From the NCBI RefSeq assembly GCF_000346755.1, contig NZ_ANNV01000108.1, forward strand, positions 1-33,666: 33,666 bases of DNA, given 5' to 3'. The position numbers were made by a program, and so were the translations under genes. Below the pieces are notes generated by a model. That model was not told the origin of the DNA, made no database searches, and saw nothing but the letters and a program-made list of their open reading frames with translations. Positions 7,713-15,487 of this stretch are shown here, piece by piece (the first letter of the stretch is position 1; each line of letters starts with the position of its first letter). The stretch comes from Pseudomonas sp. CBZ-4. Its GTDB lineage: Bacteria > Pseudomonadota > Gammaproteobacteria > Pseudomonadales > Pseudomonadaceae.

Positions 7713-10097
7713 TCAGTACTTCCAGGTCACCGACGCCGTCACATTGCGTGGCGCGCCATAGTTGGTGGAGCCCGCAGCCTGGTACAGCGACAGCAGGTAC
7801 TTCTGGTCGGTGACGTTGTTCAGGTTCAGCGCCGTGCTCCAGTGGTCATCGAAGTCGTAGCTGGCCATCAGGTCCACCAGGGCATAGGCGCTTTGTTGCA
7901 CGCGGCTGTTGCTGTCGACCTGGGTGGAGCTTTGCCATTGCACGCGGCTGCCGATCTTGGCGTGGGGCAGGCCGGGCAGGCGGTAGGTCAGGCTGCCGCG
8001 CACGCTGTGGCTGGGCACGTATTGGCGCGCCTTGTCGCCGTGGTTGTCTTCGATGTGCACGTAGGTGTAGCCGCCCGCCAGCGTCAGGCCGGGCAGGGCT
8101 TCGCCGTTGGCTTGCAGTTCGACGCCACGGCTTTTGTAGTCGACGCCGCGATACACGTACTGGCCGCCGACAATTTGCCCGGTGGCTTCGGCGACGTTTT
8201 GTTGTTCGGTCTTGAACAGCGCGGCGGTGACGCCCAGGCGTTCGTCGAGCAGGCGGCCCTTCACGCCGACTTCCATGCTTTTGCCTTCCAGCGGCTCGAT
8301 GATGCCGCCGGCGGTGCTGCGCAGGTATTGCGGTTTGAAGATTTCGGTCCAGCTGGTGTACAGGCTCCACTGCGGGTTCAGGTCGTAGACCAGGCCGGTG
8401 TAGGGCGTGACTTTGCCGTGAACCCGCGTGTTGTGCGGCGAGCCGTAGCCCATGCCGTCGCCATCGGCGCTGAGCATGCGCGCGCCGGCGATCCAGTGCA
8501 GGTCGTCGGTGAGGCTGAAGCGTGCGCCGGCGAACAGGCTTTTCTGGCGGTCGGTGAACAGCTGGGTGTTGAGGTCGTCGGTGTAGTTCATCGGCGGTTC
8601 CACCACGTTGCCGGCCAGTACGTCGGCGAGGCTTTCCACCTGGCTGCCGGATGCGCTGTTGTAGTGACCGCGTTCCGTGTGGTGCAGGCGCCCGTAGTTG
8701 GCGCCGAGGGTCAGCTCATGTTCGCGGCCAAGGAAGTTGAACGGGCCGGACAGTTGGCCTTCGGCGGCCACCTGGTGCTCGGTGCTCTTGGTGCGGTTGA
8801 TGTAGGCGATCACGCTGTCGGCGGTCAGCGGGATGGCGTAGAGCATTTTTGTGTCGGAGTGCTGGCTCATCCCAGAGACGGTGAGGGTGCTGGTCCAACC
8901 GTTGTCGAAGGCATGCGTCAGCTCGGCGAAGGCGCGTTGGGTCTGGATATTCCAGTAGGTCCACGGCTGGCCGACGCTGGCGCTGCGGTCGCTGTAGTGG
9001 ATGCGGTTGCCGGCGTAGTCGGCGATGGGCAGGCCGCCCCAGGTGCTGCCGTTGGAGTAGCTGTCCTGCTGGGAGAAACCGACGGTCAGGGTGTCGGCGT
9101 CGGACAGGTCGAAGGCCAGCAAGCCGGCGGTCACGTTGACTTCGTGGCTGTACTGGTCGAGGTAGGAGTTGCCCTTGTCGTGGGAGGTGATAAAGCGCCC
9201 GCGCACGTTGCCGCTGTCGGTCAGCGGGCCGGAGACGTCCAGGCCCAGGCGGCGGTTGTCCCAGGAACCGGCGCTGGCGTCGATCTTGGCCTGGAAGGTG
9301 TCGGTGGGGCGCTTGCGCACCAGGTTGACGGTGGCCGAGGGGTCGCCCGCGCCGCTCATCAAGCCATTGGCGCCGTGCAGTACATCGACCTGTTCGAACT
9401 CGGTCATGTCCTGTTCGCCCACCAACACACCGCCGGAGAACGGCAGGCCCATGCCGTCGAATTCGAAGTTTTCAATCTTGAACCCGCGGGACGTGAAGGC
9501 GGTGCGGTCGGTTTCAAACTGTTCGACGGTGACGGAGGGCGCGCTGCGCAGGGCTTCCTTCACGCTGTTGAGCTTGAAGTCGTCCAGTTGCTCGCGGGTG
9601 ACCACGGTGATGGCTTGCGGGGTTTGTTTGTCGGTCAGGCCCAGGCGCGTGGTGGTGGACTTTGGTTTGCCCAGATAACCGACACTTGGGCCGCCGTCTT
9701 GTCCGGCGTAGTCCTGCACATGGATCGCCGGCAAGGTCATGCCGTCTACCTGACGCGGCACGGGCACCAGGTAAACCGTGGCCGCGTCGGTACGGGCAAA
9801 GCTGTAGCCGCTGCCTTTGAGCAGTTCGGTGAGGGCCTGTTCCGGCGCGTACACACCCACCACCGCCGAGCTGCGCAGGGCGCCGTCGAGGTTGCCGTCG
9901 AGCAGCACGTTCTGCCCGGATTGCTGGCTGAAGATCAACAAGGCCTGGCGCAGTTGCTGGGCCGGGATGTTGAGCGACAGTTTATCCACCGAGGTGCTCG
10001 CTGCCGTGGCCGCATAGACCGGGACTGCTGCCATGAGCAGGCTGCAGGCGAGGGCGGCGGCGCGCCAGTGCACGGTGGGTTGGGGTTGATTTGCCAT
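7713..10097 (-). CDS. TonB-dependent receptor with STN signalling domain
   Basis: This 794-residue transducer-type siderophore receptor has a signal peptide ending near residue 29 (AAVPVYA). A secretin/TonB short N-terminal (STN) domain follows at about 38-112 (LNIPAQQLRQALLIFSQQSG, VGVYAPEQALTELLKGSGY). A linker with the probable TonB box and a plug at about 150-270 come next (TPQAITVVTREQLDDF, SAPSVTVEQFETDRT, FEQVDVLHGANGLMSGAGDPSATVNLVRKRP), then the barrel. This is the FpvA/FoxA/FiuA architecture: ligand binding passes through the STN domain to FecR in the inner membrane. The matching fecR and sigma genes lie immediately upstream on the same strand, making a full regulatory set. The chain ends in an aromatic residue (TWKY), as barrels require. 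The ligand is unknown. Confidence 0.94.
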   Translation of the reverse strand: MANQPQPTVHWRAAALACSLLMAAVPVYAATAASTSVDKLSLNIPAQQLRQALLIFSQQSGQNVLLDGNLDGALRSSAVVGVYAPEQALTELLKGSGYSFARTDAATVYLVPVPRQVDGMTLPAIHVQDYAGQDGGPSVGYLGKPKSTTTRLGLTDKQTPQAITVVTREQLDDFKLNSVKEALRSAPSVTVEQFETDRTAFTSRGFKIENFEFDGMGLPFSGGVLVGEQDMTEFEQVDVLHGANGLMSGAGDPSATVNLVRKRPTDTFQAKIDASAGSWDNRRLGLDVSGPLTDSGNVRGRFITSHDKGNSYLDQYSHEVNVTAGLLAFDLSDADTLTVGFSQQDSYSNGSTWGGLPIADYAGNRIHYSDRSASVGQPWTYWNIQTQRAFAELTHAFDNGWTSTLTVSGMSQHSDTKMLYAIPLTADSVIAYINRTKSTEHQVAAEGQLSGPFNFLGREHELTLGANYGRLHHTERGHYNSASGSQVESLADVLAGNVVEPPMNYTDDLNTQLFTDRQKSLFAGARFSLTDDLHWIAGARMLSADGDGMGYGSPHNTRVHGKVTPYTGLVYDLNPQWSLYTSWTEIFKPQYLRSTAGGIIEPLEGKSMEVGVKGRLLDERLGVTAALFKTEQQNVAEATGQIVGGQYVYRGVDYKSRGVELQANGEALPGLTLAGGYTYVHIEDNHGDKARQYVPSHSVRGSLTYRLPGLPHAKIGSRVQWQSSTQVDSNSRVQQSAYALVDLMASYDFDDHWSTALNLNNVTDQKYLLSLYQAAGSTNYGAPRNVTASVTWKY

Positions 10098-10186
10098 TCA
10101 GGTGGTTCCCTATGAGGTCGCGCTATCAATCCCTTTACGACGGATGACGCGTGGCGATACCTGATGGCGATGTGAATTATTTGCGA

Positions 10187-11143
10187 TTAGGCCGGTTGGA
10201 TCAGGGTGACCAGGTCGGTGTAGTGGGTCACGCGCACGGCCAGGGCCTTGGCCAACACGTCGAGCATCTGCTCGGGACGGTTGAGGTTGAGGATCAGGCT
10301 GACGCGACGCGCGGCCAGTTGCGGGTCGGGGATGAAGATCTTGCCTGCACGCCAGTGCTGTAATTGGTTGACCACGCTGAGCAGCGGCGTGTCGAAGAAC
10401 ACCAGGCGGCCGTTGCGCCAGGCGAGCACCTGTTCCAGCTCGGCGCGTTGGATGGCGCCGGTGTGGGTGGCACTGAAGCGCAGGGACAGGCCTTCGCCCA
10501 GGTCGGTCTGCTGGCTTGGCGTTATCACGCGCACCGTGTGCCGGCTCACGCTCAACAGCGCGCTGGCGCCGTCGCACGCCAGGCAGAACTCCGCGTCACT
10601 GGCCAACACCCGGCCCGCCTGGGTCTGCACGACAAACTCGGCGGCCTTGGGCTGCACCTGGAAAAACGCCTCGCCCTGCAACAGCTCCACCGCGCGCCGC
10701 GTGGCGGAAAAATCCAGGTTCAGCGCGCTATTGCCGGCCAGCTCAACGCTGGAACCATCCGGCAGTTGCACGGTGCGCCGCTCGCCCACGGCGGTGCGCA
10801 CGTCGGCAAACGGCGCGCCGATGCCCTTGAACCACAGGGTGCCAGCGCTGGCCGCCACCACCGCAACACTGGCGGCAACCCCCAGCCCGACAAAGCGCCG
10901 CCGGGACAGTTGGGGTGCTTGCACCTTGGGCGGCGCCAACACGGCGGTCGCCGCCCACAACTGCTCCAGGCGGGCATACGCCTGGGCATTGCGCGGGTCG
11001 GCCGCGAGCCAGTCGGCCAGTGCCTCGCGCTCGGTCGGGGTCGGCGTGCCGGCCTGGACCAGGGCAAACCACTCGCTGGCCTGGTGACTGGCGTCATCCG
11101 GGCGGGCGGGGGTGGGGACGAGGCGCGGCGGTTCAACACTCAT
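10187..11143 (-). CDS. FecR-family anti-sigma factor
   Basis: This 318-residue membrane regulator pairs with the sigma factor encoded just upstream. The N-terminal sigma-binding segment (about residues 18-60) shows ASEWFALVQAG and LADWLAADPRNAQAYARLEQLW. The single transmembrane helix is near 88-108 (VGLGVAASVAVVAASAGTLWF). The periplasmic FecR domain carries VGERRTVQLPDGSSVELAGNSALN, and the C-terminal domain that meets the receptor ends at residue 318. The gap to the sigma gene is 53 bases and the gap to the receptor is 89 bases. The receptor probably has its own sigma-dependent promoter in that 89-base gap, as is common in this system, but I could not identify one with confidence. Confidence 0.92.
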   Translation of the reverse strand: MSVEPPRLVPTPARPDDASHQASEWFALVQAGTPTPTEREALADWLAADPRNAQAYARLEQLWAATAVLAPPKVQAPQLSRRRFVGLGVAASVAVVAASAGTLWFKGIGAPFADVRTAVGERRTVQLPDGSSVELAGNSALNLDFSATRRAVELLQGEAFFQVQPKAAEFVVQTQAGRVLASDAEFCLACDGASALLSVSRHTVRVITPSQQTDLGEGLSLRFSATHTGAIQRAELEQVLAWRNGRLVFFDTPLLSVVNQLQHWRAGKIFIPDPQLAARRVSLILNLNRPEQMLDVLAKALAVRVTHYTDLVTLIQPA

Positions 11144-11196
11144 GGGTCATCAATTCAACGAGGGCAGGGCAGGCGGCGCAGTATAAGTGAAGGGGC

Positions 11197-11694
11197 TCAC
11201 TCGGGCATGCCCAGCTTCAACAAATCCAGGGCGCGCACCATGCGGCTGTAGGCGGTTTTCGGCGAGATGCCGAGGCGTTCGCCGATCTGCACGTAGGTCA
11301 GGCCTTCAACACGCACCAGCAGGAATATTTCGCGGCAGGGCGCGGGCATGTTCTGGATCACGACGTTGAGGGTGGCCAGTTGCTGATGGGCGATGGCGGC
11401 TTGCTCCAGCGTCGGGCTGGGTTGTTCCAGCGCGCCGGGTGCCTGTTGGTCCAGCGGCTCGCCCTTGCGGTGCTCCTGGCGGCGGGTGTGGTCGATGAAC
11501 AGGTTGCGCGCGGCCGAGAACAGATAGGCGCGGAAATTGTCGATGCGCGTGCGGCCCATCTGTTCCGACAAGCGGATGAACGCGTCCTGCGTCAGGTCGG
11601 CTGCGGTTTCCTTGCAGCGTAAACGGCGGTCCAGGTAAGCCTGGATTTCGCCGCGATGGGCGAGGTACAACGCCTTGAGATCTGAGCCGGACAT
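11197..11694 (-). CDS. FecI-like ECF sigma-70 factor
   Basis: This is a 165-residue ECF sigma factor. Region 2 spans about residues 3-50 (ALYLAHRGEIQAYLDRRL, AADLTQDAFIRLSEQ, then FRAYLFSAARNLFIDHTRR). Region 4 spans about 100-160 (MPAPCREIFLLVRVEGLTYVQIGERLGISPKTAYSRMVRAL). The reading frame stays open far upstream, but the ATG at 11694 places the protein at normal family length and leaves a Fur-box-like site upstream at 11740-11758. It should transcribe the STN-domain receptor gene when released by its FecR neighbour. Gene order sigma, fecR, receptor is the classic cell-surface signalling arrangement. Confidence 0.91.
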   Translation of the reverse strand: MSGSDLKALYLAHRGEIQAYLDRRLRCKETAADLTQDAFIRLSEQMGRTRIDNFRAYLFSAARNLFIDHTRRQEHRKGEPLDQQAPGALEQPSPTLEQAAIAHQQLATLNVVIQNMPAPCREIFLLVRVEGLTYVQIGERLGISPKTAYSRMVRALDLLKLGMPE

Positions 11695-11739
11695 AACGCC
11701 ACCTGACAGCCATGGGAGCAAGCGCGGCGGAATATAACA

Positions 11740-11758
11740 AACGAGAATGATTGTTAAT
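11740..11758 (-). promoter_or_regulatory. Putative Fur box of the second sigma-fecR-receptor set
   Basis: The plus strand reads AACGAGAATGATTGTTAAT, which matches the consensus AATGAGAATGATTCTCATT at 15 of 19 positions. It is 46 bases upstream of the sigma-factor ATG and is therefore well placed to repress its promoter under iron-replete conditions. Fur binding is inferred from the match. Confidence 0.7.
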
Positions 11759-11760
11759 AG

Positions 11761-11790
11761 CGGCGCGAAGGTTTTTTCGCCATCGCGCCG
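11761..11790 (-). terminator. Hairpin after the isomerase-like gene
   Basis: CGGCGCGA and TCGCGCCG form a perfect 8-bp stem around a 14-base loop, 23 bases after the stop of the minus-strand isomerase-like gene. No T tract follows on that strand, so it may be a 3' stabiliser or a factor-dependent terminator rather than a classic intrinsic one. Confidence 0.4.
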
Positions 11791-11813
11791 TGGGCTCAGT
11801 TGTAGAGAGGCTG

Positions 11814-12773
11814 TCAGATCGCTTGCGGTTTGAAGTCGCTGGCGGCGACCGGCATCACGCCTTGCATCAGTGCCACGGATTTTTCCAGGCCTTCGAGGCT
11901 GTTGAGCAACACGTCTTCGTGTTCGATGGACAACCAGCCATCGTAGCCGGCCATTTTCAGGCGGTAGCAGAACTGGCGCCACCACTGTTCGCCGTGGCCG
12001 AAACCGAGGGTGATATAGGACCAGCTGCGCGCCGACACGTCCATCAGCGAGCCGTTTTCCAGCAGTGAATCCACCGCCTGTACCGGTGTGTTGAGCAGCG
12101 TGTCCTTGGCGTGTACGTGGTACAGCGCATCGCCGAGGGCGTCGGCGGCGGCCAGGGGGTCGGCGCCCATCCAGAACAGGTGCGACGGGTCGAGATTGGC
12201 GCCGATCACCGGGCCGATGGCGTCGCGCAGCTTGAGCAGCGAGCGCACGTTGTACACGCACTGGTTGCCGTGCAATTCGAGGGCGATGCGCTCCACGCCA
12301 TGGGCCTTGGCCAGGTCGGCGATCTCGCCCCAGAACGGCAGCAGGCGTTCTTCCCACTGGTAGCGCAGCATGGTTTGTGTCTCCGGTGGCCACGAGGCGA
12401 CGACCCAGTTGGGCATGCGATCGCCGGCCTGGCCCTCGGGCAGGCCGGACATGGTGCACACGGTCTTGATCCCCAGTTCACCGGCCAGGCGGATCGTATC
12501 CTTGAGGCACTGGGCCTGTTCCGGCTGGGTCGGGTGCAGCGGGTTGCCGTTGGCGTTGAGGGCGATGATTTCCAGGTTGTGCTGTTCGAAACTGCGGGTG
12601 AAATCGCGGCGAGCGGCGTTGCTGTCGAGCATCTGCTGCAGATTGAAATGCGGCGCGGTGGACCAGCCCCCGGTGTTCACTTCCAGGCCCGACAGGCCCA
12701 TGCGTTCAGCGTGCTTGAGCACATCGCCCAACGGCAGGTTGCCGAGGGTATCGGTGACAAATCCCAATTTCAT
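11814..12773 (-). CDS. Sugar phosphate isomerase/epimerase-like TIM-barrel protein
   Basis: This 319-residue protein belongs to the xylose-isomerase-like TIM-barrel (AP endonuclease 2) family. Expected metal-site segments are present: an ALELHG strand near residue 168, NLDPSHLFW near 197, YHVHAKD near 220 and SIEHED near 288. The N-terminal strand KLGFVTDTLG is typical. Members isomerise or epimerise sugars, inositol derivatives or keto-acids, and the exact reaction cannot be assigned here. I chose the ATG at 12773 because AGGAG lies seven bases upstream; a longer frame upstream has no such support. It is divergent from a LacI-family regulator that probably controls it. No transporter or kinase gene accompanies it. 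Confidence 0.85.
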   Translation of the reverse strand: MKLGFVTDTLGNLPLGDVLKHAERMGLSGLEVNTGGWSTAPHFNLQQMLDSNAARRDFTRSFEQHNLEIIALNANGNPLHPTQPEQAQCLKDTIRLAGELGIKTVCTMSGLPEGQAGDRMPNWVVASWPPETQTMLRYQWEERLLPFWGEIADLAKAHGVERIALELHGNQCVYNVRSLLKLRDAIGPVIGANLDPSHLFWMGADPLAAADALGDALYHVHAKDTLLNTPVQAVDSLLENGSLMDVSARSWSYITLGFGHGEQWWRQFCYRLKMAGYDGWLSIEHEDVLLNSLEGLEKSVALMQGVMPVAASDFKPQAI

Positions 12774-12858
12774 CGCGAAGCTCCTGACACGTGTTGTGGT
12801 TGTTATGGGGCGATTATTCGCAGTGGTTCGCCGGCGTTCAAGGACGAGCAAGGGCCAA

Positions 12859-12882
12859 AACTGATGGGAATTCCCTCAAGTT
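12859..12882. promoter_or_regulatory. Candidate LacI-type operator in the divergent promoter region
   Basis: The segment has the form AACT-n3-GGGAATTCCC-n3-AGTT, a perfect inverted repeat of 18 paired positions with two symmetric 3-base gaps. It lies in the 188-base gap between the isomerase-like gene and the LacI-family gene. LacI-family dimers bind even-length dyads of this type. A TATAAA -10-like box for the regulator gene is at 12922-12927. Assignment to this regulator is inference. Confidence 0.55.
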
Positions 12883-12961
12883 GCACTGCACAAAGAACTC
12901 TTAAAGTACGGGCATACGGTTTATAAATGAGGGTATTCACATCATTCAGGACGGGTCCGCC

Positions 12962-13984
12962 ATGTCTCAGCAAGCCCCTGTGCCATTCTGGAAGGGCCCC
13001 ACGGTGGAGCAGATCGCCAAGGTCGCCCGGGTCGGCGTCGCCACCGTGGACCGCGTGCTCAACCACCGTGCCGGGGTGCGCGAACAGACGCGGCTCAAAG
13101 TGCTGGCGGCGCTGGACAAGCTCAGGCAAGACCTCGCCAACGGCACGGCGACCCTGCAGATCAAACTGTTCTGCGACTCGGGGGAAACCTTCAACACGAC
13201 GCTGGCCGAGGCACAGGAGACGGTGAACAGCTCAACGCCCGGCGTGCTTGTTGAAGGTCATTACGCCCCTAGCAACAGCGTCGATCCAGCAGCATTCGCC
13301 GATCGTGTGCAGGCCGATGGCGCCAGCGCCGACGGGGTGATTGTGGTCTGCCGTGAACACCCGGCGATCAACCGCGCCGTGCGCGCCTTGTGTCGCCGAG
13401 GAATCCCCGTTGTCTGCCTCACCACCGACTTGCCCAACTCCGGGCGCAGCGCCTACGTGGGCAACGACCAGTACGCCGCCGGCAGCGTCGCCGGCTTGCT
13501 GATCGGCAATGCGCTGGCGCGGCAGAAGGCGAAGATCCTGCTGGTCACCAGCATGGCGTTCCGTTGCCAGCAGGAACGTGAGATGGGCTTTCGGCGGGTG
13601 CTGCGCGCGGAGTTCCCGCACCTGAAGATCGATGAGCGGATGGGGTCTGACGACCGTCCGCAGACCACTGCCGAACAGCTGATGCGCTACTTCTCCAAAC
13701 ACGACTACCCGGCGGCGATCTACAACGTGGCCGGGGCCAATCGTGGCGTGGCGCAGGCCATCGGCACCATCCCCGGCGAACAGCGGCCGGTGTTCGTCGG
13801 GCACGAGTTGACCGGGCATACCCGCGCGATGCTTGAGTCCGGGGTGATGGACTATGTGCTGTCCCACGATTTTGTCGGCGAGGTGTCGGCCGCGGTGCGC
13901 TGGATTCGCGGGGCGCGGGAGGGTGCGCGGGCCGCGCCGGCGTTTACCCGGGTGTTGGTGCATACGCGCTACAACTGTGATTGA
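12962..13984 (+). CDS. LacI-family transcriptional regulator
   Basis: This is a 340-residue repressor-type protein. The N-terminal helix-turn-helix with its hinge helix is at about residues 14-60 (TVEQIAKVARVGVATVDRVLNHRAGVREQTR). Note VDRVLN where many members have VSRVLN. A periplasmic-binding-protein-like sensor follows (about 64-330): GVIVVCREHPAINRAVRALCRRGIPVVCL, VGNDQYAAGSVAGLL, and AIYNVAGANRGVAQAI. The sensor resembles those for ribose, inositol or similar sugars. The gene is divergent from the TIM-barrel isomerase-like gene, with a strong dyad between them. The orphan amino-acid binding protein follows 104 bases downstream on the same strand. The ligand is not identifiable from sequence. 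Confidence 0.9.
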   Translation: MSQQAPVPFWKGPTVEQIAKVARVGVATVDRVLNHRAGVREQTRLKVLAALDKLRQDLANGTATLQIKLFCDSGETFNTTLAEAQETVNSSTPGVLVEGHYAPSNSVDPAAFADRVQADGASADGVIVVCREHPAINRAVRALCRRGIPVVCLTTDLPNSGRSAYVGNDQYAAGSVAGLLIGNALARQKAKILLVTSMAFRCQQEREMGFRRVLRAEFPHLKIDERMGSDDRPQTTAEQLMRYFSKHDYPAAIYNVAGANRGVAQAIGTIPGEQRPVFVGHELTGHTRAMLESGVMDYVLSHDFVGEVSAAVRWIRGAREGARAAPAFTRVLVHTRYNCD

Positions 13985-14088
13985 CGGTAAAGACGTAAAA
14001 GTCCAGTATGGAATTATAAGTACAAAATGATCGTTGCAGCGTTTTCTTCTCTCTTGCCAAACCAACAACAACCCGCGAGAACCTCATC

Positions 14089-14865
14089 ATGAAGAAACTC
14101 CCCCTCATCACCGCCCTGGCCTTGGGCCTGTTCGCGTCCAGCCACCTGCTGGCGGCCGAGAAGACCCTGCGCATCGGCATTGAAGCGGCTTACCCGCCGT
14201 TTGCATCGAAGACGGAAAAAGGCGAGATCGTCGGCTTCGACTACGACATCGGCAATGCCCTGTGTGCACAGATGAAGGTCAAGTGTGTGTGGGTCGAAGG
14301 TGAGTTCGATGGTCTGATTCCTTCCCTCAAGGTGAAGAAGATCGACCTGGCCTTGTCGTCCATGACCATCAACGAAGATCGCAAGAAGTCGGTGGACTTC
14401 ACCCACAAATACTACTTTACGTCTTCGCGCCTGGTGATGAAGGACGGCGCCGTGGTGGATGACCAATACGCCAGCCTCAAGGGCAAGACCGTCGGTGTAC
14501 AGCGCGCCACCACTACCGACCGCTATGCCACCGAGGTGTTTGAACCGAAGGGCATCAGCGTCAAGCGCTACAGCAACAACGAAGAGATCTACATGGATCT
14601 CGCGGCCGGGCGCCTGGATGCGATCTTTGCCGACACTATCCCGCTGAATGACTTCCTGCAGATGCCACGGGGCAAGGGCTATGCGTTTGTCGGGCCGGAG
14701 CTGAAGGACCCGAAATATGTGGGCGAAGGCGCGGGGATTGCGGTGCGCAAGGGCAATGGTGAGTTGGTCAGTGAGTTGAACAAGGCGATTGACGGGATTC
14801 GGGCGAGTGGTGAGTACCAGAAGATTTCAGAGCAGTATTTCAAGTCTGATATCTACGGCGATTGA
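14089..14865 (+). CDS. Basic amino-acid ABC transporter substrate-binding protein (orphan)
   Basis: This 258-residue periplasmic binding protein belongs to the HisJ/ArgT/AotJ family for lysine, arginine, ornithine or histidine. A signal peptide is cut after LLAA near residue 22. Family motifs are clear: [51 protein letters not shown], and a pair of conserved cysteines near residues 62 and 69 ([10 protein letters not shown]). Length matches the family. No permease or ATPase gene is adjacent, so it probably shares a transporter encoded elsewhere. Downstream lies a gene-free, repeat-rich 622-base stretch, with no terminator before the first REP. Confidence 0.9.
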   Translation: MKKLPLITALALGLFASSHLLAAEKTLRIGIEAAYPPFASKTEKGEIVGFDYDIGNALCAQMKVKCVWVEGEFDGLIPSLKVKKIDLALSSMTINEDRKKSVDFTHKYYFTSSRLVMKDGAVVDDQYASLKGKTVGVQRATTTDRYATEVFEPKGISVKRYSNNEEIYMDLAAGRLDAIFADTIPLNDFLQMPRGKGYAFVGPELKDPKYVGEGAGIAVRKGNGELVSELNKAIDGIRASGEYQKISEQYFKSDIYGD

Positions 14866-14900
14866 TGCTGAGCCGGGATGTTCGGGCTGAGTAGGTTGAT

Positions 14901-14930
14901 GTGGGAGCTGGCTTGCCTGCGATGGCGGTC
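14901..14930 (+). repeat. Single REP element
   Basis: The core GTGGGAGCTGGCTTGCCTGC followed by GATGGCGGTC matches the other REPs in this window. It is a solitary half-element about 35 bases after the stop of the binding-protein gene, and is followed directly by the large structured repeat. Confidence 0.9.
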
Positions 14931-14936
14931 TTTTTG

Positions 14937-15244
14937 TGTACATATCCGTTATTTGGGTAACGGCTACCTATGGTTCCGCTCTTACAGCGGGTCACTTTTG
15001 GAGGGACCCAAAAGTAACCAAAAGGTCCTCGCCCCAACACTCGGCACCTCGCCTAGGCTCGGTGTGCCCGAAGCAGGCTTGAATCCGTGGGCCGCCGCAA
15101 TGGGCCATCCATGGCCCAGTGCGGCTAACCCGGCGTCCTGCCGGGTTGCCCACGGATTCAAGCCTGCGTTCGGCCAGCGTGTTTGACGGGGCGACCGCAG
15201 ATCAAAAGCCAGAGCGCGGCGGCCTTAGAGCCGACCGATTTTTT
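14937..15244 (+). repeat. Dispersed multi-hairpin repeat (about 300 bp)
   Basis: The left 60-70 bases are shared with positions 1-75 in opposite orientation. Successive perfect stems are visible: CCGTTA/TAACGG (14946-14963), CCGCT/AGCGG (14976-14990), ACTTTTGG/CCAAAAGT (14994-15015), the palindrome GCCTAGGC (15051-15058), and a 20-bp stem enclosing two further hairpins (15073-15167). A short CGGC/GCCG hairpin followed by a T run (15220-15244) may mark the end. A short reading frame crosses it but also runs through the REP and has no coding character. The right boundary is uncertain because only one full copy is visible. Confidence 0.75.
15073..15167 (+). other. Predicted three-way junction inside the repeat
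   Basis: GCAGGCTTGAATCCGTGGGC (15073-15092) is the exact reverse complement of 15148-15167. Inside this 20-bp stem are two hairpins. The first is 15094-15125, with a 6+8 bp stem, one mismatch, and a loop of CC. The second is 15127-15147, AACCCGGC/GCCGGGTT with loop GTCCT. Almost every base is paired, giving a compact cruciform or RNA three-way junction. Confidence 0.8.
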
Positions 15245-15265
15245 GTGTCGATCTCGGTTAAAAAT

Positions 15266-15367
15266 GTGGGAGCTGGCTTGCCTGCGATGCAGACAACTCG
15301 GTACATCAGGCAAAGCCAGTTGATGCCATCGCAGGCAAGCCAGCTCCCACACAAGCCAGTTCCCACA
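15266..15367. repeat. REPIN plus partial third REP
   Basis: Two REP cores face each other (GTGGGAGCTGGCTTGCC at 15266 and its complement ending at 15350), forming a fold-back REPIN with the inner bases as loop. A further degenerate copy, CAAGCCAGTTCCCAC, follows immediately to about 15367. It lies between the structured repeat and the promoter of the hydrolase gene. Confidence 0.88.
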
Positions 15368-15415
15368 GTTTGATCTGAGGTGGCTTTGAGTTTTTGGTTA
15401 TTAATAAATAGCTTC

Positions 15416-15451
15416 TTATTCCTTAACGAATATAAAACCCGTCCCTATACT
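15416..15451 (+). promoter_or_regulatory. Promoter and shared regulator-like motif of the hydrolase gene
   Basis: TTATTCCTTAACGAATAT (15416-15433) contains the dyad TATTC-n6-GAATA and closely matches a site before the MetQ gene (17053-17069, opposite strand). It overlaps a sigma70-like -35 box (TTAACG, 15423-15428), which is 17 bases from TATACT (15446-15451). A LysR-type activator such as CysB would fit, but that is inference. Confidence 0.5.
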
Positions 15452-15487
15452 GTCCTACAACGTTAAACGCTGCAGGAGGGCACACCC

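Noticed and set aside
7485..10115. Long open frame (876 codons) opposite the STN receptor gene
   Set aside because: It is antisense to a clearly real receptor gene, low in complexity (Gln/Val/Gly/Ala runs), and results from GC-rich codon bias.
11695..12459. Longer N-terminus for the second sigma factor
   Set aside because: The extra 255 residues are Arg/Pro-rich shadow of the isomerase-like gene; the ATG at 11694 gives normal ECF length.
14878..15186. Possible small protein of 102 residues
   Set aside because: It is a translation of a REP plus the structured repeat, with no ribosome site; similar spurious predictions arise wherever this repeat occurs.
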